A stretch of DNA of 64,000 nucleotides from Paenibacillus sp. 453mf. Its GTDB lineage: Bacteria; Bacillota; Bacilli; Paenibacillales; Paenibacillaceae. A program made the translations under genes and the position numbers. Below, piece after piece: positions 11,617 to 21,251 of this stretch. The notes below the pieces were generated by a model. The model had not been told where the DNA came from, did no database searches, and saw nothing but the letters and a program-made list of their open reading frames with translations. How positions within the stretch are numbered: position 1 is the stretch's first letter; the number at the start of each line of letters is the position of its first letter. The stretch is from the NCBI RefSeq assembly GCF_900116105.1, contig NZ_FPAC01000001.1, forward strand, positions 672,862-736,861, written 5' to 3'.

Positions 11617-12663
11617 CTAGATATAGATTTCTACAATAGCGATATCTCGTTGTTTAGCTAAATCCACAAAGCCTTGTCCACAACGGACGAGTGGGCGGAA
11701 ATAATCATTGGGATTATTCATGACAATCGTACCTGTATCTCCTGAAGTCAGTAATACCTGCTTGCCAATAAAATTAGGCAGGAGATGCTTGATAAAGCTC
11801 TGAGTCACTTTTGCGTTAAGCTGCCCGAAGCTTAATCCATAAAGTTCACATAATACGGATATATACTCTTGCTTGGATTGGTACACGCGATGAGTCGTCA
11901 TTGCACTATAGACATCAGCCACTGCTGCGATCCGGGAATAAGGATGAATATCATCCTTACGCAATCCGTAAGGGTACCCGCTGCCATCTTCTCGTTCATG
12001 ATGCTGCAAGGCAGGAATCGCGAGTGTCTCATTACCCGTAGACTCCAATATAATATCATAACCTTGTTTAGCGTGTTTTTTCATAACCCGGAATTCCTCT
12101 GTACTTAACTTGCCGGGCTTGTGAAGCAGCTTCTCAGGCACCATTGATTTCCCTATATCAATGAGGTAACCAGCTTTGGAGATGGTGTAGCTATCTTCCG
12201 GAGAATAACCGAGCCATGAAGCCATATAGTATGTAAGGATGCCTACTTGGACTGAATGGTTGTAAGTATACTCATCATCGCGATCAAGCAGCAGGAGAAG
12301 TGACACGACGTCCTTCTGCTCAACCAGCTGTTCAGCCATTGGATTAAGCAGTTCATCTACCTGGGATATCGAGAAGCGTCCTGATGTGGTAGCTTCCTTG
12401 AAGATCGAGGCTGTTCCCATCATGGTTTCATCGAACATAGGAACAAGCTTAAGCAGTGATTCTCCTGGGGATGATTTGAAGACAGGTGCAGGCTGGGTGG
12501 CTGGCTCTGTGATGTCTACATAATCAATACCGTGCATGATCAGTTTGTCGATGTCCGAATCATCAAGTAAAGATCCTGCTGACATCAGCTGCACTCCAGA
12601 AGGATTAAAAGTATCCGATTGAAGCAGTAAACCAGGCTTTAAGTCGGTGACATGTAATCTCAA
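11617..12663 (-). CDS. HD-GYP domain protein with altered HD dyad
   Basis: 348 residues, cytosolic. Residues 1-55 are a small beta-rich N-terminal region shared with the gene at 15154, and residues 120-310 are an HD-GYP domain. HD-GYP proteins hydrolyse c-di-GMP using two or three metals. Here NHSVQV, KKHAKQGYDI, LQHHEREDGSGYP and AAVADVYSAMT are intact, but the HD dyad reads IDIGK (Ile168-Asp169) instead of HDIGK. The codon is ATT, two changes away from a His codon. The enzyme may be inactive or act as a c-di-GMP sensor; this is inference. A plus-strand HD-GYP with intact motifs lies 2.5 kb away. Confidence 0.88.
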   Translation of the reverse strand: MRLHVTDLKPGLLLQSDTFNPSGVQLMSAGSLLDDSDIDKLIMHGIDYVDITEPATQPAPVFKSSPGESLLKLVPMFDETMMGTASIFKEATTSGRFSISQVDELLNPMAEQLVEQKDVVSLLLLLDRDDEYTYNHSVQVGILTYYMASWLGYSPEDSYTISKAGYLIDIGKSMVPEKLLHKPGKLSTEEFRVMKKHAKQGYDIILESTGNETLAIPALQHHEREDGSGYPYGLRKDDIHPYSRIAAVADVYSAMTTHRVYQSKQEYISVLCELYGLSFGQLNAKVTQSFIKHLLPNFIGKQVLLTSGDTGTIVMNNPNDYFRPLVRCGQGFVDLAKQRDIAIVEIYI

Positions 12664-12749
12664 GACAATTAACCACCTTTAAGTGTAAAGTTTTAAATTT
12701 ATCATATCAAGAAAAAAATGGACAGACAACGACTAGTTTTAATTATTAG

Positions 12750-13481
12750 TCATTTTTCTGGGTCCCAGGGCCCTGTCTGATGTCCTTTCCATTCTGATCC
12801 ATCCTCCCAGATTTCCTTCTTCCAAATCGGGACAATCTGTTTCAGCCGCTCAATTGCGTACCGGCTCGCTTCATAGGCATCGTTACGATGGGGGGAAGAT
12901 ACCGCAATCACAACACTTGTCTCGGCAATATCCACTTTGCCCAATCGATGAGATATCGCACATCGCGTGCCAGGCCATTTTTCTATAATTTCATCACCAA
13001 TTTTCTTCATTGTCGATAATGCCATGGGTATGTAAGCTTCATATTCAAGGTGGACAGTGCGTCGATCGCCGGTCATTTCTCTTGTTGTTCCTATAAAGGT
13101 TAAGGTTGCACCATGATTGGCTGTTATGACTTTGGCCGAAGTCTCTTCTATAGATAGTGGGGCATACCCAATAGAATATAGTCCATCATCAGAGCTGTGG
13201 GTTTGCTGAATGGAATCCGATGAATGCGTGTGATCTTCACCGCCGGAAACGGGGGGAATAAGAGCCACTTCGTCTCCTTCGTTAATCACCACATGTCCTG
13301 GTGCATAGTCCATATTTATAGCGATTAAGGAGGAACGGATGAGTGTGGAAGCTTCAGGATAAGCCTCTGCGAGATACTCCTTCAATTCGTTTACTGTTGC
13401 TGCATGATCTATATTCAATTCAATGTTGGATTGCCCAATTCTCTCTGCGACACCAGCAAATAATAGCACGGACAGTTTCAA
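12750..13481 (-). CDS. Fused molybdopterin synthase MoaD-MoaE
   Basis: 243 residues combining the small and large subunits of molybdopterin synthase, which inserts two sulfurs into cyclic pyranopterin monophosphate. Residues 1-81 are MoaD (ubiquitin-like, ending IPPVSGG, Gly80-Gly81). Residues 82-98 are a polar linker containing THSSD twice. Residues 99-243 are MoaE, with FIGTTRE, SHRLGKV, SSPHRNDA and PIWKKE. MoaD normally needs a free C-terminal Gly-Gly for adenylation and thiocarboxylation, so the fusion must be cut, as described for mycobacterial MoaX, or work differently. The start is TTG 13481 behind GAGGTG. No other moa gene is in the window. Confidence 0.93.
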   Translation of the reverse strand: MKLSVLLFAGVAERIGQSNIELNIDHAATVNELKEYLAEAYPEASTLIRSSLIAINMDYAPGHVVINEGDEVALIPPVSGGEDHTHSSDSIQQTHSSDDGLYSIGYAPLSIEETSAKVITANHGATLTFIGTTREMTGDRRTVHLEYEAYIPMALSTMKKIGDEIIEKWPGTRCAISHRLGKVDIAETSVVIAVSSPHRNDAYEASRYAIERLKQIVPIWKKEIWEDGSEWKGHQTGPWDPEK

Positions 13482-13658
13482 ATGATTTCACCTCGAACGA
13501 TTTATTGATAAACCCTTTAAATATATCATATCCTTTCTGAAAATGTTATTCTTATCTTTTAGATAGACCATATGGACCAGCACGAGCAAATGACCTGACT
13601 TTAGTTTATATAGCGCATCAATCTATGGCTAATAAGTATCCGGAGGAGGAATACAGAG

Positions 13659-15101
13659 ATGACGAACCAAATGCATAAACAAACCTTGACTATTCTTCAC
13701 ACGAATGATATTCACAGCCACTTTGAAAAAATGGGTTCCATCGCTGCAATGATCCAAAGGGAGAGGGAGCAGGCTGTACCTGGTGAAGAGATTTTGGTAT
13801 TGGATATTGGAGATCACATGGACCGGATGGCAGTCGAGACCGAGGGTTCCATGGGCGGAGCAAATATAGATGTCCTAAATATAACAGGCTATGATGCAGT
13901 TACGATTGGTAATAATGAAGGATTAACATTTACACCAGACATTCTTGATCAGGCTTATGCAGGTCTGTTATGCAAGGTCGTATGTGGTAATCTCATTGAA
14001 GAACGTTCAGGACAGCCTCCGGTCTGGATGGAGCCATCGGCTATTTTGACAAAGGGTGACATACGAATAGGAATATTGGGTTCAACCGCACCGTTTAGAG
14101 CGTTCTATGAACTGCTTGGGATGAAGGTGCTTAATCCAATCGATACGTTAAAGCTTCAGGCAGCTGGATTAAGAGAGCAGGCAGATATCGTTATTCTGTT
14201 ATCTCATTTGGGAATTACAACCGATCAGAGAATCGCTGAAGAGATAGATGGAATTGATATTATATTGGGAGGTCACACGCATCACGTATTAGAGAAACCA
14301 CTAGAAATAAACAAGACACTCATATGCGGTGCGGGGAAATATGGTCAATACCTAGGAAAAATAACAGTTGAACGATCTAGTGAGGAAGATCATTTTAAAC
14401 TGGTTTCAGGTGGATGCATGCCTGTGGATGATCATCTTCTGCATGAAAATGTGGCGGCAGCTATTATTACACATCGGGAACAGGCCGAAAATAAATTAGG
14501 TAGAACCATTGCTGTGACGGACCGCCCCCTCACTATTCATTGGGACAGAGAATCGTCATTTGGTAATTTGTTAGCTCAGGCAGTGAGGCAATTTACGGGT
14601 ACAGATCTGGCGGTTGTCAATGCAGGTCAGCTGCTCGGTGATCTGGAGGAAGGTAATATAACGGAGGGGATGCTGCATGCTTTGTGCCCTTCACCGATTA
14701 ATGCATGCACCATTCTATTAAAGGGAGCTGACCTTCGTACAGCTATGGAGGAGAGCTTGATTCCGGAATATAGAGACCTCGTGTTTAAAGGCTTTGGATT
14801 TCGAGGATACCAGCTGGGAGTGCTGTGCATTGATGGTGCAGAGGTACATTATGATCCAACAAAACCTCCTTATGAGCGAATTACCGAGCTGAATATACAA
14901 GGTATTCCGCTGAATGATAACCAGTTATATCGAGTGGGGACACTGGATATGTTTACATTCAATGTAGGTTACCACAGCCTATCGCTGGGTTCAGAGCCCG
15001 CTTATCATTTACCTGAGTTTATCCGTGATTTGATTGCCATGGAGCTCAAAAGACCAAATTCGCTTGATGAATGTCTGAGGCAGAGATGGATTCTTGAATA
15101 A
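13659..15101 (+). CDS. yunD: Metallophosphoesterase / 5'-nucleotidase family protein, YunD-like
   Basis: 480 residues without signal peptide or membrane anchor. The N-terminal half is a calcineurin-type phosphoesterase: ILHTNDIHSHF, VLDIGDHMDR, TIGNNEG, LLSHLG and GGHTHHV give the metal-binding Asp, His and Asn set. The C-terminal half (from about residue 285) is the 5_nucleotid_C substrate domain. YunD-type proteins are cytosolic relatives of UshA, probably acting on nucleotides, but the substrate is not established. AGGAGGA precedes the ATG. The HD-GYP gene follows 52 bp downstream on the same strand. Confidence 0.88.
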   Translation: MTNQMHKQTLTILHTNDIHSHFEKMGSIAAMIQREREQAVPGEEILVLDIGDHMDRMAVETEGSMGGANIDVLNITGYDAVTIGNNEGLTFTPDILDQAYAGLLCKVVCGNLIEERSGQPPVWMEPSAILTKGDIRIGILGSTAPFRAFYELLGMKVLNPIDTLKLQAAGLREQADIVILLSHLGITTDQRIAEEIDGIDIILGGHTHHVLEKPLEINKTLICGAGKYGQYLGKITVERSSEEDHFKLVSGGCMPVDDHLLHENVAAAIITHREQAENKLGRTIAVTDRPLTIHWDRESSFGNLLAQAVRQFTGTDLAVVNAGQLLGDLEEGNITEGMLHALCPSPINACTILLKGADLRTAMEESLIPEYRDLVFKGFGFRGYQLGVLCIDGAEVHYDPTKPPYERITELNIQGIPLNDNQLYRVGTLDMFTFNVGYHSLSLGSEPAYHLPEFIRDLIAMELKRPNSLDECLRQRWILE

Positions 15102-15153
15102 GAAAAAAAATGAAATCCGCTAATAGCATCTGATTTAGGCAGGAGAGATTACT

Positions 15154-16278
15154 TTGCGTTTAATACCCATCCATATGCTGCAGCCCGGAATGAAGCTGGG
15201 CAAAAGAATATATAATGACGAAGGAATGATATTATTAGGCGAGCAGGTTGAATTGACCACCAATTTGATTAATCGTCTAGGTCAATTAGGTTTAAGCTAT
15301 GTGTATATTCATGATCCGAATACGGTTGATATTGAATTTCCGGAATTATTGCGAGAAGAAACCCGTATACAGGCCATGAAGGAGATCAAAACTCAGTTTT
15401 CCATACTATCTTCCAGTGGAACGATGCGGGGCTATTATCCTCATCTGGGCAAAGTATTTGTAGGACTCATGGAAAAGATTCTTGAAGATATCAGCTCTCG
15501 TCAAGATGTGATGATTATGCTCACCGGGATGCAATCAATGGACCATGCTTTATACGAGCATTCATTAAATGTATGTATTTATTCGTTAGTGTTAGGCAAG
15601 GCACTTGGTTATGACAACAAGAGATTGATGGAGTTAGGGCTCGGAGCCTTGCTCCATGATATCGGAAAAACCCAGATCCCTCCCCACATTCTGCAGAAGC
15701 CGGGTAAGCTTACCAAAGAGGAATATGATATTGTGAAGAATCATACCGTTTATGGATTTAAGCTTCTCAAAGACGAACCCGGCATCCCGCTTATTTCGGC
15801 CCATTGTGCATTACAGCATCATGAACGAATGGATGGAAGAGGATATCCTCAGGGCTTAGTGGGACCCGATATTCATGATTACGGCAAACTAATCGCATTA
15901 ACCGATTCTTATGATGCGATGACGACAAACCGAATTTATCAGAACGCTCTTCTTCCTCATCAAGCGGTCGAAATGCTTTTTGCAGGATCGGGTACGCAGT
16001 ATGATCAAAAAATGTTAGAATTGTTTCGGGACTATGCAGCTATATATCCCGTAGGTCTGACCGTTGAGTTATCTACAGGGGAAACGGCTGTCATTGTACG
16101 ATTGCATTCGGAAGCACCGCAGAGGCCGGTGGTTCGAATCATCATGGATCAGGAAGGCAACACGCTTAATGTCCCTTACGAACTGGATCTGTTTCATCGA
16201 CTATCGGTGATGATTACAGGAGTTATGGGGGAGTCTTCCTCGGTGTTATCCATAGCTGAACAGCCACAGTTTACATAA
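15154..16278 (+). CDS. HD-GYP domain phosphodiesterase (c-di-GMP type)
   Basis: 374 residues. The N-terminal 55 residues (LIPIHMLQPGMKLGKRIYN) match the DUF3391-like lead-in seen in many Firmicutes HD-GYP proteins. The catalytic domain has YEHSLNV (His136), LLHDIGK (His168-Asp169), KNHTVYG, QHHERMDGRGYPQG and LTDSYDAMTT, so all metal ligands and the GYP signature are present. The expected reaction is c-di-GMP to pGpG/GMP. The start is TTG 15154 with AGGAGAG upstream. It is a paralogue of the minus-strand gene at 11617, whose HD histidine is lost. Confidence 0.92.
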   Translation: MRLIPIHMLQPGMKLGKRIYNDEGMILLGEQVELTTNLINRLGQLGLSYVYIHDPNTVDIEFPELLREETRIQAMKEIKTQFSILSSSGTMRGYYPHLGKVFVGLMEKILEDISSRQDVMIMLTGMQSMDHALYEHSLNVCIYSLVLGKALGYDNKRLMELGLGALLHDIGKTQIPPHILQKPGKLTKEEYDIVKNHTVYGFKLLKDEPGIPLISAHCALQHHERMDGRGYPQGLVGPDIHDYGKLIALTDSYDAMTTNRIYQNALLPHQAVEMLFAGSGTQYDQKMLELFRDYAAIYPVGLTVELSTGETAVIVRLHSEAPQRPVVRIIMDQEGNTLNVPYELDLFHRLSVMITGVMGESSSVLSIAEQPQFT

Positions 16279-16332
16279 AGTTGTGTGGTCAGTAGGACAG
16301 CATAGTCCAAATTAGAAAATAAGGTGAAATAA

Positions 16333-17478
16333 ATGACTTTAATGAATCATGAAATGAAGAATATTCGTGCGCTTTCTCCGGCATATGATCCTTGGGATCC
16401 AATTATGTCGTTAAGAAAATATGGGAAACATGTGCTCACAAGCGTGGAAATGACCGTCACTCATCTATGCAATATGCGCTGCGAGCATTGTGCTGTCGGT
16501 GAGATGCTCGTTATGAGAGAGGCGCCCTCTATTCCTGTGTCTCAAATGATTGAGGCTTTAGACCAGGTGGAACATCTTGAAACGATTAGCCTGACGGGTG
16601 GGGAACCGAGTTTCTTGGAGAAAACGGTGGATGAAATGATTCTTCCTCTGCTTAAGTATGCCAAGGAGCGTGGTATTCGCTCTCAGATCAACTCTAATTT
16701 GACGATGGATATCAGTCGATATGAGAAGCTGCTGCCTTATCTGGATGTTATGCATATTTCATTTAATTATTTGAATGCCTCTGACTTTCATGAGGTTGGA
16801 TTTGCCAATAGCAATCGCCCGGTCAGCTATAATACGGCGGCCAAAATGTACGACCGTATGATGGAAAATTCTTTAAAGCTAAGCGAGCAGGGAATGTTTA
16901 TTTCCGCAGAATCAATGATCAATTATCGTACACACCAAAAACTGGGTGAAATACACAAGCTAATAGGACAAATGGGAGCAAGAAGACATGAAGTTCATCC
17001 CATGTATGCTTCAAACTTTGCTGCGGCACTGCCTGTCTTATCGCTGGATGATATGCGTAATGCGATTCATGGACTGCTGGACGTGAGAGATCAGGAGATG
17101 TGGATGCTCTTCGGAACACTACCGTTCTATGCGTGCAATGGGGGAGATGAGGATCGCAGGCTTATTTCCCGCTTATATAAAGAGCCAAATGTAACGGTAA
17201 GAAATGACCCTGACGGTCGAAATCGAGTCAATGTGAACATGTTTACCGGCAATGTCTATGTAACGGATTTTGCGGATATTCCAGAGTTCGGAAACATCAA
17301 GAATGAACGATTGGATGACATTTTTGAGGAATGGACTTCAAATCATCCGTTAAATCAGACCGTTAATTGTTTCTGCGATGCGGCGAAATGCTGTGGACCG
17401 AACTTGCTCGTAAGAGATATGTATTACAAGGATATTGACTTCAAGACCCGCACGGCCTTTCCTAATCTAATCGGATAG
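16333..17478 (+). CDS. yfkAB: Radical SAM protein of the YfkAB family
   Basis: 381 residues. The radical SAM cluster motif CNMRCEHC (Cys46, Cys50, Cys53) lies early, followed by LTGGEPSFLE for SAM binding. The C-terminal CFCDAAKCCGPN provides the CxCxxxxC signature that names this family, probably ligating a second cluster. In Bacillus subtilis the family appears as yfkA/yfkB; here it is one complete reading frame. The substrate is unknown. The ATG at 16333 follows AAGGTG. The gene lies downstream of the HD-GYP gene with a 54-bp gap. Confidence 0.9.
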   Translation: MTLMNHEMKNIRALSPAYDPWDPIMSLRKYGKHVLTSVEMTVTHLCNMRCEHCAVGEMLVMREAPSIPVSQMIEALDQVEHLETISLTGGEPSFLEKTVDEMILPLLKYAKERGIRSQINSNLTMDISRYEKLLPYLDVMHISFNYLNASDFHEVGFANSNRPVSYNTAAKMYDRMMENSLKLSEQGMFISAESMINYRTHQKLGEIHKLIGQMGARRHEVHPMYASNFAAALPVLSLDDMRNAIHGLLDVRDQEMWMLFGTLPFYACNGGDEDRRLISRLYKEPNVTVRNDPDGRNRVNVNMFTGNVYVTDFADIPEFGNIKNERLDDIFEEWTSNHPLNQTVNCFCDAAKCCGPNLLVRDMYYKDIDFKTRTAFPNLIG

Positions 17479-17485
17479 TATGTAT

Positions 17486-17528
17486 AAAAAGGGCTGCCAC
17501 ACCGTGAGGTGAGGCAGCCCTTAATTTG
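17486..17528. terminator. Bidirectional terminator between yfkAB and the P-type ATPase gene
   Basis: GGGCTGCC (17491-17498) pairs with GGCAGCCC (17513-17520). A residues lie before and T residues after, between convergent genes. Confidence 0.8.
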
Positions 17529-20177
17529 TTATTTACGCTTTGCTGCCGTATTGCGAATAAGTTTTATAATCTCCATCAGTATGACAGCACCCAGCGATAA
17601 GCCAGCGGCGATGAAGAACTCATTCCAGCCAAATGCATCAGGAATAGAGAAGATACCTCGCACCCCTGGAATCAAGGTGATACCGTACAGCACGAAGCAT
17701 ACAGCTACAGCTCCGATGACGTATTTGTTCGAGAACAGCCCCAATTGAAAGATCGTCTGCTGCGTTGAGCGCGCCGCGAATGTTTGCAGGGTGCGGGCCA
17801 AGATTAAGGTTGTAAAGGCCATTGCAACGCTCATTTCAGGTGAATGGGATAGTCCGATATATTGTGAGGTGATAACGGCAATCCCGATAAGAATTCCGCG
17901 TGTGAGTACGGCACTAAGCGTACCTCCAGCAAAAATTCCTTCGTTGATGTCCCTTGGCTTACGAGACATGACGTTCGGCTCCGGCTTTTCCATACCAAGC
18001 GCAATGGCAGGGAGCGAGTCATTGGCTAGGTTAATGAATAGAAGCTGTATCGCTGTAAAAGGATTGATCCAGTCAACGATGAGCGCGAACAGGATGGCAA
18101 TGATTGCACCTAAGTTTCCTGCAAATAAATACGCGATCGCTTTTTTAATATTATCAAACACGGTTCTGCCGACACCGACGGCCTTTACAATCGACACAAA
18201 GTTGTCGTCAGTAAGAATCATCGCAGCGGAATCCTTGGCTACATCCGTTCCGCTGCCCATTGCAACACCGATATCAGCTTGCTTCAGGGCAGGGGCGTCG
18301 TTAACGCCATCCCCGGTCATGGCAGCAATGTTTCCTTTTTTCTGCCAAGCTCGTACAATTCTTATCTTGTTCTCGGGCGAAACACGGGCATAGACGGATA
18401 TACTCTCAAGCTTCTGATCCAGCTCCTCCTCAGACATGGCGTCTAGCTCTTGTCCTGTCACGGCGATATCATGTGCATCCATAAGTCCAATATCACGCCC
18501 AATGGCCTGAGCAGTCGTCTTGTGGTCGCCTGTAATCATAACCGTACGTATACCGGCCTTCTTCGATTCAATGATCGAATCGAACACTTCCTCGCGTGGC
18601 GGGTCAATCATGGCGGTCAGACCTACAAGGGTAAGGTCGTACTCATCCTCGACACCGAGCTCATTTTTATCACTCGGTATTGTTTTATAAGCATAGGCTA
18701 ACACTCGAAATGCTCTTTCAGAGAAATTCTCATTAGCTTCTTGGAACTGGGTGAGCAGCTCGTCAGTGAGCGGCTTTTGCTCCCCATTCATAAATACATG
18801 CTTACAACGGCTGAATAACACATCAGGTCCGCCTTTGGTTAATATTGCTTTCTGACCGGCAAAAGTGTGAATAGTGGACATCAGCTTTCGATCGGAATCG
18901 AATGGAATCTCAGCTTCTCTTGGAAACTGATCGCGAATTTCACGATAATGCTTGTTCTTACTGTTACTGAATGCAATCAGTGCAATCTCGGTCGGATCCC
19001 CAAGCTCCTTACCTTCCTCATTAATATGAGAATCGTTACATAACACCGCAATATGAAGGAGTCGACGTTCTGCATCGTTCCATTCCTGCGGATTATCAGG
19101 AAATTCTTCCTTCGCTCCTTCAGGCAGGAAGTAATCAACAACGGTCATTCGATTCTGAGTCAGTGTACCGGTCTTATCTGTACATATGACACTTGCGGAA
19201 CCGAGCGATTCTACCGCAGGCAACTTGCGGATAATGGCGTGCTGCTTAGCCATTTTGTTGGTTCCCACCGAGAGTACAATCGTCACAATGGAAGAGAGAG
19301 CTTCCGGTATGGCTGCAACCGCTACGGCAACAGCAAACATTAGCGCATTAAGGATGGAACTCGTTACATCTCCTGTATCATTCGACAGCCAGATACGACC
19401 AGCTTCTACACCGAATATAATGATGGAGAGTATTAATATGAACACGCCGAGTTTTTTACTGAATTTATCAAGCTTGCGCTGAAGGGGCGTTTGTTTCATC
19501 TCTGCTGTTTCAATTAGCCCGGCGATCTTACCGATCTCCGTATTGCCAGCGGTTGCCGTAACGACGACCGTTCCACGCCCATACACTGTCAGTGCACCGC
19601 TGAATACCATATTACGCCGATCACCGAGAGCTGCATCTCCTTCGATCGGGTCCGTATGCTTCTCCACGGCTTCAGATTCACCTGTCAACATGCCCTCATT
19701 TACTTTAAGACTTCCGGATTCGATAATGCGTCCATCTGCAGGCACATAGTCTCCTGCCTCTAGCAAGACGATATCGCCTGGGACGAGCTCCCTTGCTGGA
19801 ATGGTAACCCTGGAACCTCCCCGAATGACCTTGGCTTCAGGAGCAGATAAATTACGAAGCGCATCAAGAGAGCTCTCGGCCTTTCGAGTTTGAACAACAC
19901 TGACTATTGCATTTAGAATAAGTACAAGAAATATAATTAGTGATTCAATGAATTGTCCAAGGATCAACTGTACAATCGCAGCTATCAGCAGGACGATAAC
20001 CATAGGGTCTTTGAAGTTTTCTACAAACAACTTCCAGATAGGGTCTCGATCCTTTGCCTTCAGTTCGTTGTATCCTGTTGTTTCAATCCGCTTCTGTGCT
20101 TCATTCTTCGACAGGCCCTCCAGGCTGCTGTTCACTTCTCTAAGTACTTCCTCTTTGTCTATCTGGTAGTATTTCAA
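17529..20177 (-). CDS. Cation-translocating P-type ATPase, calcium type
   Basis: 882 residues, full length for the SERCA/PMCA-like IIA-IIB group. Order: N-terminal cation ATPase domain (residues 5-75), first helices (55-95), actuator with LTGES (164-168), helices 3-4 with IPEAL (290-294), phosphorylation site DKTGT at Asp334, nucleotide domain, hinge TGDGVNDAP, then six C-terminal helices. The M4 PEAL and M6 NLANDSLPA sequences fit a one-site Ca2+ pump such as listerial LMCA1; Ca2+ specificity is inferred. The start is TTG 20177 with AAAGGAG nine bases upstream. Confidence 0.92.
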   Translation of the reverse strand: MKYYQIDKEEVLREVNSSLEGLSKNEAQKRIETTGYNELKAKDRDPIWKLFVENFKDPMVIVLLIAAIVQLILGQFIESLIIFLVLILNAIVSVVQTRKAESSLDALRNLSAPEAKVIRGGSRVTIPARELVPGDIVLLEAGDYVPADGRIIESGSLKVNEGMLTGESEAVEKHTDPIEGDAALGDRRNMVFSGALTVYGRGTVVVTATAGNTEIGKIAGLIETAEMKQTPLQRKLDKFSKKLGVFILILSIIIFGVEAGRIWLSNDTGDVTSSILNALMFAVAVAVAAIPEALSSIVTIVLSVGTNKMAKQHAIIRKLPAVESLGSASVICTDKTGTLTQNRMTVVDYFLPEGAKEEFPDNPQEWNDAERRLLHIAVLCNDSHINEEGKELGDPTEIALIAFSNSKNKHYREIRDQFPREAEIPFDSDRKLMSTIHTFAGQKAILTKGGPDVLFSRCKHVFMNGEQKPLTDELLTQFQEANENFSERAFRVLAYAYKTIPSDKNELGVEDEYDLTLVGLTAMIDPPREEVFDSIIESKKAGIRTVMITGDHKTTAQAIGRDIGLMDAHDIAVTGQELDAMSEEELDQKLESISVYARVSPENKIRIVRAWQKKGNIAAMTGDGVNDAPALKQADIGVAMGSGTDVAKDSAAMILTDDNFVSIVKAVGVGRTVFDNIKKAIAYLFAGNLGAIIAILFALIVDWINPFTAIQLLFINLANDSLPAIALGMEKPEPNVMSRKPRDINEGIFAGGTLSAVLTRGILIGIAVITSQYIGLSHSPEMSVAMAFTTLILARTLQTFAARSTQQTIFQLGLFSNKYVIGAVAVCFVLYGITLIPGVRGIFSIPDAFGWNEFFIAAGLSLGAVILMEIIKLIRNTAAKRK

Positions 20178-20535
20178 GCGGTTAAACTCCTTTCTGTTCT
20201 CTATTTAAGTATGTGCTCCTGCTCCTAAAGCCCGCATATGTATGTGGAATCTAGAACTATAAGAGAGCTTGACAAGTATAATTTCTCCCGTTTCTCCTTT
20301 CCTTATCCTTTGCCATCCTTCGCCAATATATATACCCTTTTTTCTTTAAGTTGAAAGATCAAACTGAGGTATAATACGAGCATTCGGCACACAGAATAGT
20401 CGGAAGTATGCCTGAAATTTTACATTGAAAGGTTTACATGTATGAGTTGGAATGCTTATCATAGACAGGAGACTAACGACTTAACTGTTCGTTAATAGTG
20501 AAACTTATACACAATAGAATAGGGGATGCGGACTA
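20178..20535. promoter_or_regulatory. Gene-free divergent region between the ATPase and HAD genes
   Basis: No gene of any size is convincing here. TATAAT at 20370-20375 with TTAAGT 18 bp upstream is a possible SigA promoter pointing to the HAD gene. The ATPase ribosome binding site lies at the left edge. Nothing else recognisable. Confidence 0.35.
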
Positions 20536-21222
20536 GTGGAAAAAAATATCATACTTAATAAACCTGAGGCAATGATTTTTGATATGGATGGCACACTGTT
20601 TCAAACGGAATCGCTGCTTGTTCCTGTGTACCATAAAATGTTTGATGTTTTAAGAGAAGAGGGACATCATCAAGGAGAGACACCGCCTGAAGAGATTATT
20701 CTCGGCAGTCTGGGCATGCTGCTGCCTGATATATGGAAGCGGGTAATACCCAATGCGACAGAGGCAGCGAAGCTGCGAGCCGATGAACTATTGCTGCAGT
20801 TGGAGCTGGAGGGATTAGAACAGGGAATAGGGGTGTTATATCCTGGAGTTGTTGATACGCTCAAGGCTTTGCACGATTACGGCGTTAAATTGTATGTTGC
20901 GAGCAACGGACTGGAGCATTATGTAAAGGGTGTAGCCAAAGCTTATGGTATTGCGCATCTGTTCGATGATCTGTATAGTGCGGGAGAGTATTCGACGGCA
21001 TCAAAAGTTGACTTGGTCAAGCTATTGCTAGATAAGCATCAAATTCGTTCGGCTTGGATGGTAGGAGACCGATCCTCTGATGTTGAGGCAGGTGTGGAGA
21101 ATGGACAGACGGTGATCGGCTGTGCATATGCGGGGTTCGGACGCGAGGATGAGCTGAAGGGCTCCAGCGCGCTTCTGAATGATTTTACGGAATTATTGAC
21201 CTTGTATAAACAAGCTGAATAA
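20536..21222 (+). CDS. HAD family hydrolase, phosphoglycolate phosphatase-like
   Basis: 228 residues, HAD subfamily IA. Motif I is FDMDGTLF (both Asp), motif II YVASNG, the motif III lysine is in TASKVDL, and motif IV is VGDRSSDVEAG. The cap domain between residues 25 and 95 is helical. Such enzymes remove phosphate from small metabolites; the substrate cannot be read from the sequence. The start is GTG 20536; a weak GGGGATG lies upstream. Confidence 0.85.
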   Translation: MEKNIILNKPEAMIFDMDGTLFQTESLLVPVYHKMFDVLREEGHHQGETPPEEIILGSLGMLLPDIWKRVIPNATEAAKLRADELLLQLELEGLEQGIGVLYPGVVDTLKALHDYGVKLYVASNGLEHYVKGVAKAYGIAHLFDDLYSAGEYSTASKVDLVKLLLDKHQIRSAWMVGDRSSDVEAGVENGQTVIGCAYAGFGREDELKGSSALLNDFTELLTLYKQAE

Positions 21223-21251
21223 TAAGGGCTCGCTTCTTATAGAACTGAGTA

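Noticed and set aside
17791..18393. A 200-codon plus-strand frame inside the P-type ATPase gene.
   Set aside because: It is antisense to the conserved ATPase core and its composition follows from the ATPase codons.
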